Below, piece after piece: positions 1 through 10,223 of a stretch of 64,000 nucleotides of DNA; position 1 is the stretch's first letter; every line of letters begins with the position of its first letter. Where the stretch lies: NCBI GenBank assembly GCA_038231215.1, contig JBBRLS010000023.1, positions 1 through 64,000 of the forward strand, written 5' to 3'. The DNA is from Schlegelella_A sp038231215 (lineage in GTDB: Bacteria; Pseudomonadota; Gammaproteobacteria; Burkholderiales; Burkholderiaceae_C). The notes beneath the pieces are model-generated. The model made no database searches, was not told the DNA's origin, and saw only the letters and a program-made list of their open reading frames with translations. Position numbers and translations under genes: made by a program.

Positions 1-807
1 AACGCGGCGCGCCTCATCCTCGCCGTGCTCGACGATCCTGCCTGGCGCGACGACCTGCCGAAGATGGTGGTCGGCTCGCTGGCGCGGCAGCGTCGCGGCG
101 CCTGGCTCACGACCACGGCGAATCTGTGGGGCTCGCTCGCGCTCGACAAGTTCGCGGCGAAGTTCGAGTCGCAGAAGGTCGCGGGGCGAACGCTCGCGGC
201 GATCGATGCGGCAGCGGCCAAGGTCGTGGTGGCCGACTGGTCGAAGCAGGTCGACGGTGCCGGTGCGCGGCTCGCCTGGCCGGCGGCGGCCGGAACGCTC
301 AACGTCACGCAGGACGGAACGGGCAAGCCCTGGCTCACGGTGCAAAGCCTCGCCGCGATTCCGCTGAAGGCGCCGTTCTCGGCCGGCTACAGCGTGGCGC
401 GCAGCATCGTCGCCGTCGAGCAGAAGGACAAGACGCGATGGTCGCGCGGCGACGTCATCAAGGTGCATCTCGAGATCGATGCGCAGGCCGACATGACATG
501 GGTGGTCGTCAGCGATCCGGTGCCCGGGGGCGCGACCATTCTCGGCTCGGGCCTCGGCCGCGACACGCAGCTCGCAACGCGCACCGAGAAGCGCTCGGGC
601 TCGGCGTGGCCTGCCTTTGAAGAGCGCAGCTTCGAGGCTTTCCGCAGCTACTACGAGTACCTGCCGAAGGGCAAGCACGTCATCGAGTACAGCGTGCGGC
701 TCAACAACCCGGGGCGCTTTGCGCTGCCGCCGACACGCGTCGAGGCGATGTATGCGCCGGAGAGTTTCGGCGAAGCGCCGAATGCGGCGATCGAGGTGGG
801 TCCGTGA
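1..807 (+). CDS. Alpha-2-macroglobulin family protein, C-terminal part
   Basis: Partial gene: the reading frame is open from the first base, so only the last 268 codons are seen. Bacterial alpha-2-macroglobulins are large periplasmic lipoproteins that trap foreign proteases. The visible part looks like the C-terminal bait/receptor-binding side: a helical stretch (LARQRRGAWLTTTANLWGSL), then beta-rich sequence with GDVIKVHLEID, VSDPVPGGATILGSGLG and YYEYLPKGKHVIEYSVRLNN, typical of the final domains of YfhM-type proteins. The stop codon overlaps the GTG start of pbpC, the usual partner of this family, which supports both calls. The thioester and signal peptide would lie upstream and cannot be checked. 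Confidence 0.85.
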   Translation, partial: NAARLILAVLDDPAWRDDLPKMVVGSLARQRRGAWLTTTANLWGSLALDKFAAKFESQKVAGRTLAAIDAAAAKVVVADWSKQVDGAGARLAWPAAAGTLNVTQDGTGKPWLTVQSLAAIPLKAPFSAGYSVARSIVAVEQKDKTRWSRGDVIKVHLEIDAQADMTWVVVSDPVPGGATILGSGLGRDTQLATRTEKRSGSAWPAFEERSFEAFRSYYEYLPKGKHVIEYSVRLNNPGRFALPPTRVEAMYAPESFGEAPNAAIEVGP

Positions 808-3023
808 GACACCTCGGTTGTCATTCCCGCGCCTGTTGTCATCCTGAGCGTCAGCGAAGGATCTCGCGCGAGGGTAAGATCCTTCGCTGCGCTCAGGATG
901 ACGGGCGTTGGCGGCACGCGGCCGTCGCCGCCTTCGTTTTGATCATGAGCGCAGGCGAGACGCGGGCCGCCGGCATTGCCAGCTTTGCCGAAGTGAAGAC
1001 TGCGCACCGCCCTTCCGACGTCACGCTGCTCGACCGCCACGACGTCGCCATCCAGACCGTGCGCGTCGACAAGGACGTGCGGCGCCTGGCCTGGGTGCCG
1101 ATCGGCGAGATGTCGCCGGCCTTGCTCAATGCCATCGTGCTCAGCGAAGACCGGCGCTTCTGGGCGCACAGCGGCATCGACTGGAGCGCCGCGGCGAAGA
1201 GCGCCTGGGCCAATCTCTTCAACACGCGCACGCGCGGCGCCTCGACGCTGACCATGCAACTCGCCGGCCTGATCGACGAGGGGCTGGCGCGTCCGTCCGG
1301 CGGTCGAAGCATCGCGCAAAAGCTCGGCCAGGCGGTGACTGCGGCACGGCTCGAGGCAACGTGGAAGAAGAGCGAGATCCTCGAGGCCTATCTGAACTCG
1401 GTGCCCTTTCGTGGCGAGATCGTCGGCATCGACGCGCTCGCGCAGACGTTGTTCGCCAAGCACGCGAGCGGCCTCGACGCGCAAGAGGCGGCGCTCGCGG
1501 CGGCCCTCGTGCGCAGCCCCAACGCCAAGCCCGCGGCCGTCGCCGAGCGCGCATGCGGCGTGCTGCGCCTGCAAGGGCTGGATTGCATCGGCATCGTCGG
1601 CCTGACCGAAACGGCGCTGGCGCGGCGCGGCGGCATGCCGCTGGGCGAGCAGCTCGCGCCGCATTTCGCGCGGCAGGTCGTCGATCCGCTCGGGCCGTCG
1701 CGCCAGGCGACGACGCTCGACGCGTCGCTGCAGCGCTTCGCCGCCGACGTGCTGCGCCGCCAGCTCGCCGAGCTGAACGGCCGCAACGTCGAGGACGGCG
1801 CCGTCGTCGTGCTCGACAACGCCTCGGGCGAGGTGCGGGCCTGGATCGGCTCGAACGCGCGCTCGTCGTCGGCGGTCGAGGTCGATGGCGTGCTGGCGCG
1901 GCGCCAGCCCGGATCGACGCTCAAGCCCTTCGTCTACGAGCTCGCCTTCGAGAAGCGGTTGATCACGCCGGCGACCTTGATCGACGACTCGCCGGCGCAG
2001 ATCGCGACCGCCGGCGGCCTCTATCTGCCGCAGAACTACGACCGCGAATGGAAAGGCTTCGTCAGCGCGCGGACGGCGCTCGGCGCGAGCCTCAACGTGC
2101 CCGCGGTGCGCGTGGCGACCATGCTCGGGCCCGACGCCTTGCACGAGCGCCTGCGCACGCTCGGCTTCGCGCTGCCCGAGAGCGCCGGCTGGTACGGCGC
2201 GTCGCTGGCGCTCGGCAGTGCCGATGTCTCCCTGCTCGCGCTGACGAATGCGTATCGCACCTTCGCGAACGGCGGCATGTACGCGCCGGCCGCGCTGCGC
2301 AAGGGCGCGGACGCGAAGCCGGTGCGCATCGCCGACGGGCGCGCGGTCTACCTCGTCACCGACATCCTTGCCGACAACAACGCGCGTGCCCGCACCTTCG
2401 GCCTGGCCAGCGCGCTGGCGACGCGCGGCTTCGCAGCGGTCAAGACCGGCACGAGCAAGGACATGCGCGACAACTGGTGCGTCGGCTACACCGACCGCTA
2501 CACGATCGGCGTCTGGGTCGGCAATGCGAGCGGCGAGGCCATGCACAGCGTCAGCGGCATCAGCGGCGCGGCGCCGGTGTGGCACGCGATCGCGAGCGCG
2601 CTGCATGCGGGCACGCCTTCGAAGGCGCCGTCGTTGCCGGCCGGCGTCGTCAGGCAGCGCATCGTTTTCGATTCCGGCAAGGAGGCGCCGCGCGAGGAGG
2701 TCTTCGTCGCCGGCAGCGAGCGCGCCGTGCAGCGCGCCACGGCCGAGGTCGACGGCGCGCGCCGCTTCGGCATCACGAGCCCGCGCGACGGCAGCGTCTT
2801 CGCCATCGATCCCGACATGCCGCCTGCCGCGCAGCGCATCACCTTCGAGGGCGAGCGCGGCCAGTGGGTGCTCGACGGCAAGCCGCTCGGCACGTCGGAG
2901 CGCTGGCGCTGGGCGCCCTGGCCGGGCCGGCATCGCCTGACCCTGGTCGGCGCGGGCAACCAGGCGCTGCAGAGCGTGAGCTTCGAGGTGCGCGGCGCGG
3001 GCGTGAAGGCGGGCGCCAGATAG
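804..3023 (+). CDS. pbpC: Penicillin-binding protein 1C
   Basis: Bifunctional peptidoglycan synthase of about 739 residues. It has a short cytoplasmic tail, one membrane segment (about residues 37-52), a GT51 glycosyltransferase domain (catalytic Glu115 in LSEDRRFWAHSGID; RGASTLTMQLA), a transpeptidase domain (Ser371 and Lys374 in PGSTLKPF; KTGTSKDMRDNW from Lys547), and a C-terminal PBP1C-specific domain. The GTG at 804 overlaps the stop of the upstream macroglobulin gene, so the two are translationally coupled. Residues about 12-33 are encoded by a palindromic repeat (838-902), which makes the cytoplasmic tail unlike that of relatives. TTG 939 or ATG 945 could be later starts but would remove the membrane anchor, so 804 is preferred. 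Confidence 0.92.
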   Translation: MRHLGCHSRACCHPERQRRISREGKILRCAQDDGRWRHAAVAAFVLIMSAGETRAAGIASFAEVKTAHRPSDVTLLDRHDVAIQTVRVDKDVRRLAWVPIGEMSPALLNAIVLSEDRRFWAHSGIDWSAAAKSAWANLFNTRTRGASTLTMQLAGLIDEGLARPSGGRSIAQKLGQAVTAARLEATWKKSEILEAYLNSVPFRGEIVGIDALAQTLFAKHASGLDAQEAALAAALVRSPNAKPAAVAERACGVLRLQGLDCIGIVGLTETALARRGGMPLGEQLAPHFARQVVDPLGPSRQATTLDASLQRFAADVLRRQLAELNGRNVEDGAVVVLDNASGEVRAWIGSNARSSSAVEVDGVLARRQPGSTLKPFVYELAFEKRLITPATLIDDSPAQIATAGGLYLPQNYDREWKGFVSARTALGASLNVPAVRVATMLGPDALHERLRTLGFALPESAGWYGASLALGSADVSLLALTNAYRTFANGGMYAPAALRKGADAKPVRIADGRAVYLVTDILADNNARARTFGLASALATRGFAAVKTGTSKDMRDNWCVGYTDRYTIGVWVGNASGEAMHSVSGISGAAPVWHAIASALHAGTPSKAPSLPAGVVRQRIVFDSGKEAPREEVFVAGSERAVQRATAEVDGARRFGITSPRDGSVFAIDPDMPPAAQRITFEGERGQWVLDGKPLGTSERWRWAPWPGRHRLTLVGAGNQALQSVSFEVRGAGVKAGAR
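838..902. repeat. Palindromic dispersed repeat, copy 1 (in pbpC 5' end)
   Basis: Imperfect inverted repeat of about 65 bases. The left arm begins GTCATCCTGAGC and runs through GCGAAGGATCT; the right arm is AGATCCTTCGCTGCGCTCAG followed by GATGAC. A second copy lies at 27341-27404. This is the layout of REP/ERIC-like elements in proteobacteria. It lies after the GTG start of pbpC and stays in frame, so it is translated if that start is right. Confidence 0.8.
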
Positions 3024-3041
3024 CGACGCGGCTCGGCGCGA

Positions 3042-3395
3042 TCAGCGCCTCGCGAACATCCGCTCCATCGCCGCGTCGATGACGAGCCCGCACAGGCTGT
3101 AGAGCAGCGAGCCGATCAGCGCCGCGACGAATCCCGTGACGCTGAAGCCCTGCAGGACCGAGGCCGCGAAATAGAACATCAGGGCGTTGATGACGAACAG
3201 GAACAGGCCGAGCGTCAGGATCGTCACCGGCAAGGTGAGCAGGACCAGGATCGGCCGCAACAAGGTATTGAACAGGCCGAGCACGAAGGCCGCGATCAGC
3301 GCCGAGCCGAAACTCGCGACAACGACGCCAGGATAGATCTGGGCGACCAGCAGCAGCGCCGCGGCGAGCAGCAACCAACGAACGACGATCTTCAT
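3042..3395 (-). CDS. Phage-holin-family (YvlD-type) membrane protein
   Basis: A 117-residue protein that is almost wholly hydrophobic, with four predicted membrane segments. It carries the family pattern GLFNTLLRPILVLLTLPVTI followed by LGLFLFVINALMFY. This small membrane family of unknown role is widespread in bacteria; despite its name there is no evidence here of phage lysis function. The start is ATG 3395: the frame stays open far upstream, but only from this point does the protein look like the family. The gene converges on pbpC with an 18-base gap and diverges from the PiuC hydroxylase gene. Confidence 0.85.
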   Translation of the reverse strand: MKIVVRWLLLAAALLLVAQIYPGVVVASFGSALIAAFVLGLFNTLLRPILVLLTLPVTILTLGLFLFVINALMFYFAASVLQGFSVTGFVAALIGSLLYSLCGLVIDAAMERMFARR

Positions 3396-3431
3396 CAGCG
3401 AAGCATAGCCGCAGCGCGATATGCTTGGCCG

Positions 3432-4121
3432 ATGATGCTGCGGATCGCTCAGGTTCTCAACGCCGAAGAGCTCGGGCGGGTCCGCAAGACGCTTGCCGGC
3501 GCAACGTGGACGGACGGGCGCGCGACGACCGGCGCGCAGTCGGCGCAGGTCAAGAACAACGAGCAGTTGCCGCTCGGCAGCAGCGAGACGCGGCTCCTGC
3601 AGCAGACGGTGCTCGCGGCACTCAACCGGAACCCGGTCTTTTTTTCGGCGGCCTTGCCCAAGCGCGTCTTGCCGCCAATGTTCAACCGCTATTCGGGGCA
3701 AGCCAACTCGTTCGGCAACCACATCGACAACGCCGTCCGCTTCGTCCCCGGCAGCCAGGGCGAGCGGGTGCGTACCGACATCAGCTGCACGCTCTTTCTC
3801 GCCGAGCCCGACGAGTACGAAGGCGGCGAGCTGGTCGTCGAGGACAGCTTCGGCGCGCAGCGCGCCAAGCTCGCGGCCGGCGACATGGTGCTCTATCCGG
3901 GGACCAGCGTGCACCGGGTTGAACCGGTGACGCGGGGCGCCCGGCTCGCCAGCTTCTTCTGGGTCGAAAGCATGCTGCGCAGCGACGAGCAGCGCCGCCT
4001 TCTCTACGACATGGATCTGCACCTGACGCATCTGCGCGAAACCGTCGGCGAGACCGATTCCGCCGTGATCGGCCTGACCGGCACGTACCACAACCTCCTT
4101 CGCCTCTGGGCCGACGTCTGA
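3432..4121 (+). CDS. piuC: Fe(II)/2-oxoglutarate-dependent PKHD-type hydroxylase
   Basis: A 229-residue member of the PiuC/YbiX family of 2-oxoglutarate- and Fe(II)-dependent dioxygenases, linked in other bacteria to iron-siderophore uptake. Visible residues: iron ligands His97 and Asp99 in FGNHIDN, distal His161 in GTSVHRVEP, and the 2-oxoglutarate-binding Arg171 in GARLASFFW. The C-terminal helical part (DEQRRLLYDMDLHLTHLRE) is normal for the family, and the length is right. There is no TonB-dependent receptor or bacterioferritin-associated gene next to it, unlike the usual piuC locus, so its iron link here rests on family alone. ATG codons at 3432 and 3435 are both possible starts. Confidence 0.88.
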   Translation: MMLRIAQVLNAEELGRVRKTLAGATWTDGRATTGAQSAQVKNNEQLPLGSSETRLLQQTVLAALNRNPVFFSAALPKRVLPPMFNRYSGQANSFGNHIDNAVRFVPGSQGERVRTDISCTLFLAEPDEYEGGELVVEDSFGAQRAKLAAGDMVLYPGTSVHRVEPVTRGARLASFFWVESMLRSDEQRRLLYDMDLHLTHLRETVGETDSAVIGLTGTYHNLLRLWADV

Positions 4122-4167
4122 GCGTCGCGGCCCGCTTCGGCGATCCCACTCCGAAAGAATCGACTCG

Positions 4168-4443
4168 ATGAAACTCACGATCTCCCGCGCTGCCGCCTTC
4201 GTTCTCGCCTTCGCCGCCGCAAGCGCCTTCGCGCAGCACGCCGAGAAGTGCGAGGCCATTCCGAAATCAGAATGGAAGCCGCAGGCCGAACTCGAACGCA
4301 AGCTCACCAGCCAGGGCTGGAAGATCAGCCGCGTCAAGATCACCAACGGCTGCTACGAGGTCTACGGCCGCGACGAGAAGAACCGGAAGGTCGAGACCTT
4401 CTTCCACCCCAGGACCCTCGAGATCGTGACCGCGCCCAAGTGA
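4168..4443 (+). CDS. Secreted PepSY-domain protein
   Basis: A 91-residue precursor with a clear signal peptide (MKLTISRAAAFVLAFAAASA, cleavage near AFA-QH). The mature part is a single PepSY-like fold (QAELERKLTSQGWKISRVKI, then YEVYGRDEKNRKVETFFHPR and TLEIV). PepSY proteins are periplasmic and often accompany cytochrome b561. That holds here: the TGA stop overlaps the GTG start of the cytochrome b561 gene (GTGA at 4440-4443). The two Cys residues (in EKCEA and NGCYE) could form a disulfide. The substrate or partner is not known. Confidence 0.85.
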   Translation: MKLTISRAAAFVLAFAAASAFAQHAEKCEAIPKSEWKPQAELERKLTSQGWKISRVKITNGCYEVYGRDEKNRKVETFFHPRTLEIVTAPK

Positions 4444-4982
4444 CGTCGCGCCGCGTCTGGGACCCGGCGGTTCGCGTTCTGCACTGGGCACTCGTCGCCG
4501 CCTTCGCGCTCGGCTGGGTGACGACGATGACGCCGCGGCTCGGCGCCTGGCACCAGGCCGCGGGCTACGCGGCGCTGGCCATCGTCGCGGCGCGCATCGC
4601 CTGGGGATTCGTCGGCACCCGCTACGCGCGCTTCTCGCAATTCGTGCGCGGTCGGCAATTCACCTTCGGTTACGCGCGGCTCGTCGTGTCGGCACGAGAG
4701 CCGCGCTACCTCGGCCACAACCCGCTCGGTGCATGGATGGTGATCGCGCTGCTCGGCTGCTTCGTGGCTTTGGCGCTGACCGGTTGGCTCTACACGACCG
4801 ATCGCTTCTGGGGCGACGAGAGCGTCGAGCGCGTTCATCTCGCAATCGCCTGGACGACGCTCGCGTTGGCCGCGCTGCACGTCGCGGGCGTCGCGCTCGC
4901 GAGCTTTCGTCATCGCGAAAACCTTGTCGCGGCCATGTTCACGGGCACGAAGAGAGACGCCGATGAAGCCGACGTTGCTTGA
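4440..4982 (+). CDS. Cytochrome b561 (di-haem, four-helix membrane protein)
   Basis: A 180-residue inner-membrane cytochrome of the Ni/Fe-hydrogenase b-type/b561 family that moves electrons between quinones and periplasmic partners. Four membrane helices are visible, with haem-ligand histidines in VLHWAL, GAWHQAAGY, ERVHLAIAW and ALHVAGV. An open frame extends upstream into the PepSY gene, but the family N-terminus (RRVWDPAVRVLHW) begins just after GTG 4440, which overlaps the PepSY stop. The pair is probably co-translated, and the PepSY protein may be its periplasmic partner. A contiguous diheme cytochrome c gene, seen in some relatives, is absent. Confidence 0.9.
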   Translation: MTSRRVWDPAVRVLHWALVAAFALGWVTTMTPRLGAWHQAAGYAALAIVAARIAWGFVGTRYARFSQFVRGRQFTFGYARLVVSAREPRYLGHNPLGAWMVIALLGCFVALALTGWLYTTDRFWGDESVERVHLAIAWTTLALAALHVAGVALASFRHRENLVAAMFTGTKRDADEADVA

Positions 4983-5174
4983 GCAGGTGACGCGCGGCAG
5001 CGACAAATCGCATCTTTCCCTATGAAGAATGCGTGTCCTTCGAGTGAAAACAGCTTCTCCTTCCTCTATACACGCAGTACTATTCGCTCCGTTCGGAAGC
5101 AGGAGAAATGAAAGCCCACGCGGCTTTCGCCCACTCCGAGCACATCAACCAATCTATTGATGGAGAGAATCAAC

Positions 5175-5564
5175 ATGGCAACTGCGAAGAAAGCGGCGAA
5201 GAAAGCTCCGGCGAAAAAGGCGGCGCCCGCCAAGAAGGCTGCGGTCAAGAAGGCGGCGCCGGCGAAGAAGGCCCCGGCCAAGAAGGCGCCGGCCAAGAAG
5301 GCTGCGGCCAAGAAGCGGACCCCGAACGCGGCGTTCATGAAGGCGATGACGCCGAGCCACGCGCTCGCTGCGATCATCGGCGACAAGGCGCTGCCGCGCA
5401 CCGAGGTCACGAAGAAGATCTGGGAGTACATCAAGAAGCACAACCTTCAAGACGCGGCCAAGCGGACGATGATCAATGCCGACGCCAAGCTGAAGGAAAT
5501 CTTCAAGAAGGCCCAAGTCTCGATGTTCGAGATGACGAAGCTGATCAACAGCCATCTGAGCTGA
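5175..5564 (+). CDS. SWIB/MDM2-domain protein with histone-H1-like lysine/alanine tail
   Basis: A 129-residue basic protein. Residues 1-49 are a low-complexity Lys/Ala/Pro tail with repeated KKAPAKKA units, like bacterial histone-H1-like proteins. Residues about 52-129 form a SWIB domain (NAAFMKAMTPSHALAAIIG, TKKIWEYIKKHNLQD, MFEMTKLINSHL). SWIB proteins occur in chlamydiae and many Burkholderiales and probably bind DNA or compact the nucleoid; the exact role is not established. ATG 5175 is chosen over ATG 5157 because a good ribosome-binding site (GGAGA at 5162) precedes it and the tail starts MATAKK. A strong terminator follows at 5606. Confidence 0.88.
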   Translation: MATAKKAAKKAPAKKAAPAKKAAVKKAAPAKKAPAKKAPAKKAAAKKRTPNAAFMKAMTPSHALAAIIGDKALPRTEVTKKIWEYIKKHNLQDAAKRTMINADAKLKEIFKKAQVSMFEMTKLINSHLS

Positions 5565-5605
5565 CGCTTTCGCGGCGGCCGCGGCCGTCGCGCGATCGGG
5601 AACGG

Positions 5606-5632
5606 GCCGGTGCTTGCACCGGCTTTTTCTTT
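5606..5632 (+). terminator. Rho-independent terminator after the SWIB gene
   Basis: A perfect 8-bp stem, GCCGGTGC paired with GCACCGGC with only TT between, followed directly by TTTTTCTTT. It lies 42 bases past the SWIB stop and should end that transcript before the next gene. Confidence 0.85.
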
Positions 5633-5761
5633 GCCGTTCGCATCGCGGGCTTCCGGTTGTAGGACGCAGCCCGTCGCTACGCTCGCCCTCTTCCGACGCC
5701 GGCGGCGAGGCGGCGCTTCGATACTTCTCGTGTCTTGAACAAAGTCGCAAGGAGACTCGAA

Positions 5762-6325
5762 ATGACTACCCATAAGCTCTCGTCACTCGCCCAAGCCGTC
5801 GCCATCTGCGCCGGCACGCTCATGTTCTGCGGCGCCGCCAGCGCCATGGAGAAGGGCGACAAGGGGATGTACGACCAGGCCAAAAGCTCGGCCAAGGCCA
5901 GCTACGAGACCGACAAGAAGGCCTGCGACGCCACGAGCGGCAATGCCAAGGATATCTGCGTCGCCGAGGCCAAGGCCAAGCGCACGAAGACTGAAGAGAA
6001 CGCCGAGGCCGCCTACAAGAACACGCCCAAGGCGCGCGAGCACGCGATCCACGAGATCGCCGAGGTCGACTACAAGGTCGCCAAGGAGCGTTGTGACGAC
6101 AAGGCCGGCAACGACAAGGATGTCTGCATCAAGGAAGCCAAGGCCGTGAAGACGCACGCCATGGCTGACGCCAAGGCCGCCAAGAAGGGCACCGAGGCGA
6201 AGATGGACGCCAGCATGGACAAGCGCGACGCCGACTACAAGGTCGCGGCCGAGAAATGCGACGCGATGACGGGTGACCCGAAGAGCGCCTGCATGGCCAG
6301 CGCCAAAGCCCGGTTCGGGAAATAA
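5762..6325 (+). CDS. Secreted protein with three Cys-pair repeats, function unknown
   Basis: A 187-residue precursor. It has a signal peptide (LAQAVAICAGTLMFCGAASA) and then a very hydrophilic Lys/Ala-rich mature part. Three repeats of about 27 residues begin at residues 48, 104 and 159; each has Tyr, a charged stretch, Cys-Asp, Gly-Asn/Asp, Lys-Asp, Cys and then Ala-Lys. The paired cysteines are 11 apart in every repeat (55/66, 111/122, 166/177). Relatives in Burkholderiales are sometimes loosely named TolA-like because of the composition, but no TolA domain is seen. AAGGAG lies just before ATG 5762. The even Cys spacing suggests three disulfide-closed hairpins in the periplasm. Confidence 0.75.
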   Translation: MTTHKLSSLAQAVAICAGTLMFCGAASAMEKGDKGMYDQAKSSAKASYETDKKACDATSGNAKDICVAEAKAKRTKTEENAEAAYKNTPKAREHAIHEIAEVDYKVAKERCDDKAGNDKDVCIKEAKAVKTHAMADAKAAKKGTEAKMDASMDKRDADYKVAAEKCDAMTGDPKSACMASAKARFGK

Positions 6326-6361
6326 GAGACGAGCCCGCGCCGCTCCAGCGGCTGGCTCGAG

Positions 6362-6378
6362 CCGCGCCGCAGGCGCGG
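6362..6378. terminator. Hairpin between convergent genes
   Basis: A perfect 7-bp stem CCGCGCC-GCA-GGCGCGG between the converging ends of the Cys-pair repeat gene and the isomerase gene. It has no T tract on either side, so intrinsic termination is uncertain; it may only protect the 3' ends. Confidence 0.3.
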
Positions 6379-6407
6379 TCCCGTAGCCGCGCAGCGGCCG
6401 GGTCGTG

Positions 6408-7007
6408 TCACCTCAGGGACCGCTCGAGAAAATCGAGCCGGTCCTGGCCCCAGAACAGTTCACCGTCGACCATGTAGCTCGGCGCACCGAATACGCCGGC
6501 TTCGATGGCGCGCCGGGAGTCGTCCTCGTAGCGCTCGTGCACCGCTTGCGATTGCGAATCGTCGAGCCGCTTCGCCTGCAGCCCGCTCTCCTGCAGCATC
6601 GTCTGCAGCACCGCCGGATCGGCGATGTTGCGCTGTTCCACCCACACGCCGCGCATGATCGCGCCGGCGATCTTCATCGCCGCGTCGGTGCCGTCGGCGC
6701 CGTCGACGGCAATGATCAGCTTGGCCGCGTCGTGGCTGTCGACCGGAAAGTAGCGCGGCTGCAGGTTGAGCGGCCGTCCGAGATACTCGCTCCAGCGCCG
6801 CAGCTCGACGAGTCGATAGGTCTGCCGTTGCGGCGCCCGCTTGCTGAGCGGCAGTCCACCCGAAACCGGAAAGACGCGGCCGAGATCGACCGGCAACACG
6901 TTCACCTTCGCGCCCGCCGCCGCCGCGATCTGGGCGAAGCGCTCGTGCCCGAGATAGGTCCACGGCGATTGGGGCGACAGGTAGTAGTCGATCGTCTTCT
7001 GGGTCAC
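6408..7007 (-). CDS. 2-hydroxychromene-2-carboxylate isomerase (DsbA/GST-kappa family)
   Basis: A 199-residue thioredoxin-fold protein of the HCCA isomerase/GST kappa family. These glutathione-dependent enzymes isomerise 2-hydroxychromene-2-carboxylate in naphthalene-type degradation, though many chromosomal members have unknown substrates. The N-terminus YYLSPQSPWTYLGHERFAQI carries the catalytic-type Ser in place of a CXXC pair. The helical insert follows, and the family end FGAPSYMVDGELFWGQDRLD is intact with the cis-Pro. No aromatic-degradation genes are nearby, so the true substrate is open. The start at 7007 is the first Met before the beta strand. Confidence 0.87.
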   Translation of the reverse strand: MTQKTIDYYLSPQSPWTYLGHERFAQIAAAAGAKVNVLPVDLGRVFPVSGGLPLSKRAPQRQTYRLVELRRWSEYLGRPLNLQPRYFPVDSHDAAKLIIAVDGADGTDAAMKIAGAIMRGVWVEQRNIADPAVLQTMLQESGLQAKRLDDSQSQAVHERYEDDSRRAIEAGVFGAPSYMVDGELFWGQDRLDFLERSLR

Positions 7008-7071
7008 GGCGTCTCCTGCGCAGGATCGGGGAACGGGAGTCTAGGCGTTCGCCGTGCAGGCCGCGTGACGC

Positions 7072-10140
<3,069 letters not shown>

Positions 10141-10167
10141 CGGTGGGCGTGAAAAGGCGAACCGAGC

Positions 10168-10197
10168 ATGATAAGGGCGCACCCTTTGCCGGTGCAA
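10168..10197 (-). promoter_or_regulatory. Probable sigma-70 promoter of uvrA
   Basis: On the minus strand, a -35 box TTGCAC (10192-10197) and a -10 box TATCAT (10168-10173) are 18 bases apart, upstream of ATG 10140. No LexA-type CTG-N10-CAG operator is evident here. Confidence 0.6.
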
Positions 10198-10223
10198 ACC
10201 GCCGGCCCGCCGGCCGTGTGGAT

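Noticed and set aside
651..2933. Very long open frame antisense to pbpC
   Set aside because: Arg/Ala-rich sequence without domains, as expected from the opposite strand of a high-GC gene; pbpC has all its catalytic motifs.
5175..5330. Repeated AAGAAGGC units taken at first for a CRISPR-like or satellite array
   Set aside because: The units encode the Lys/Ala tail in frame; there are no unique spacers and no cas genes in the window.
10141..10223. LexA box before uvrA
   Set aside because: No convincing CTG-N10-CAG site with LexA character was found; only the sigma-70-like boxes are reported.
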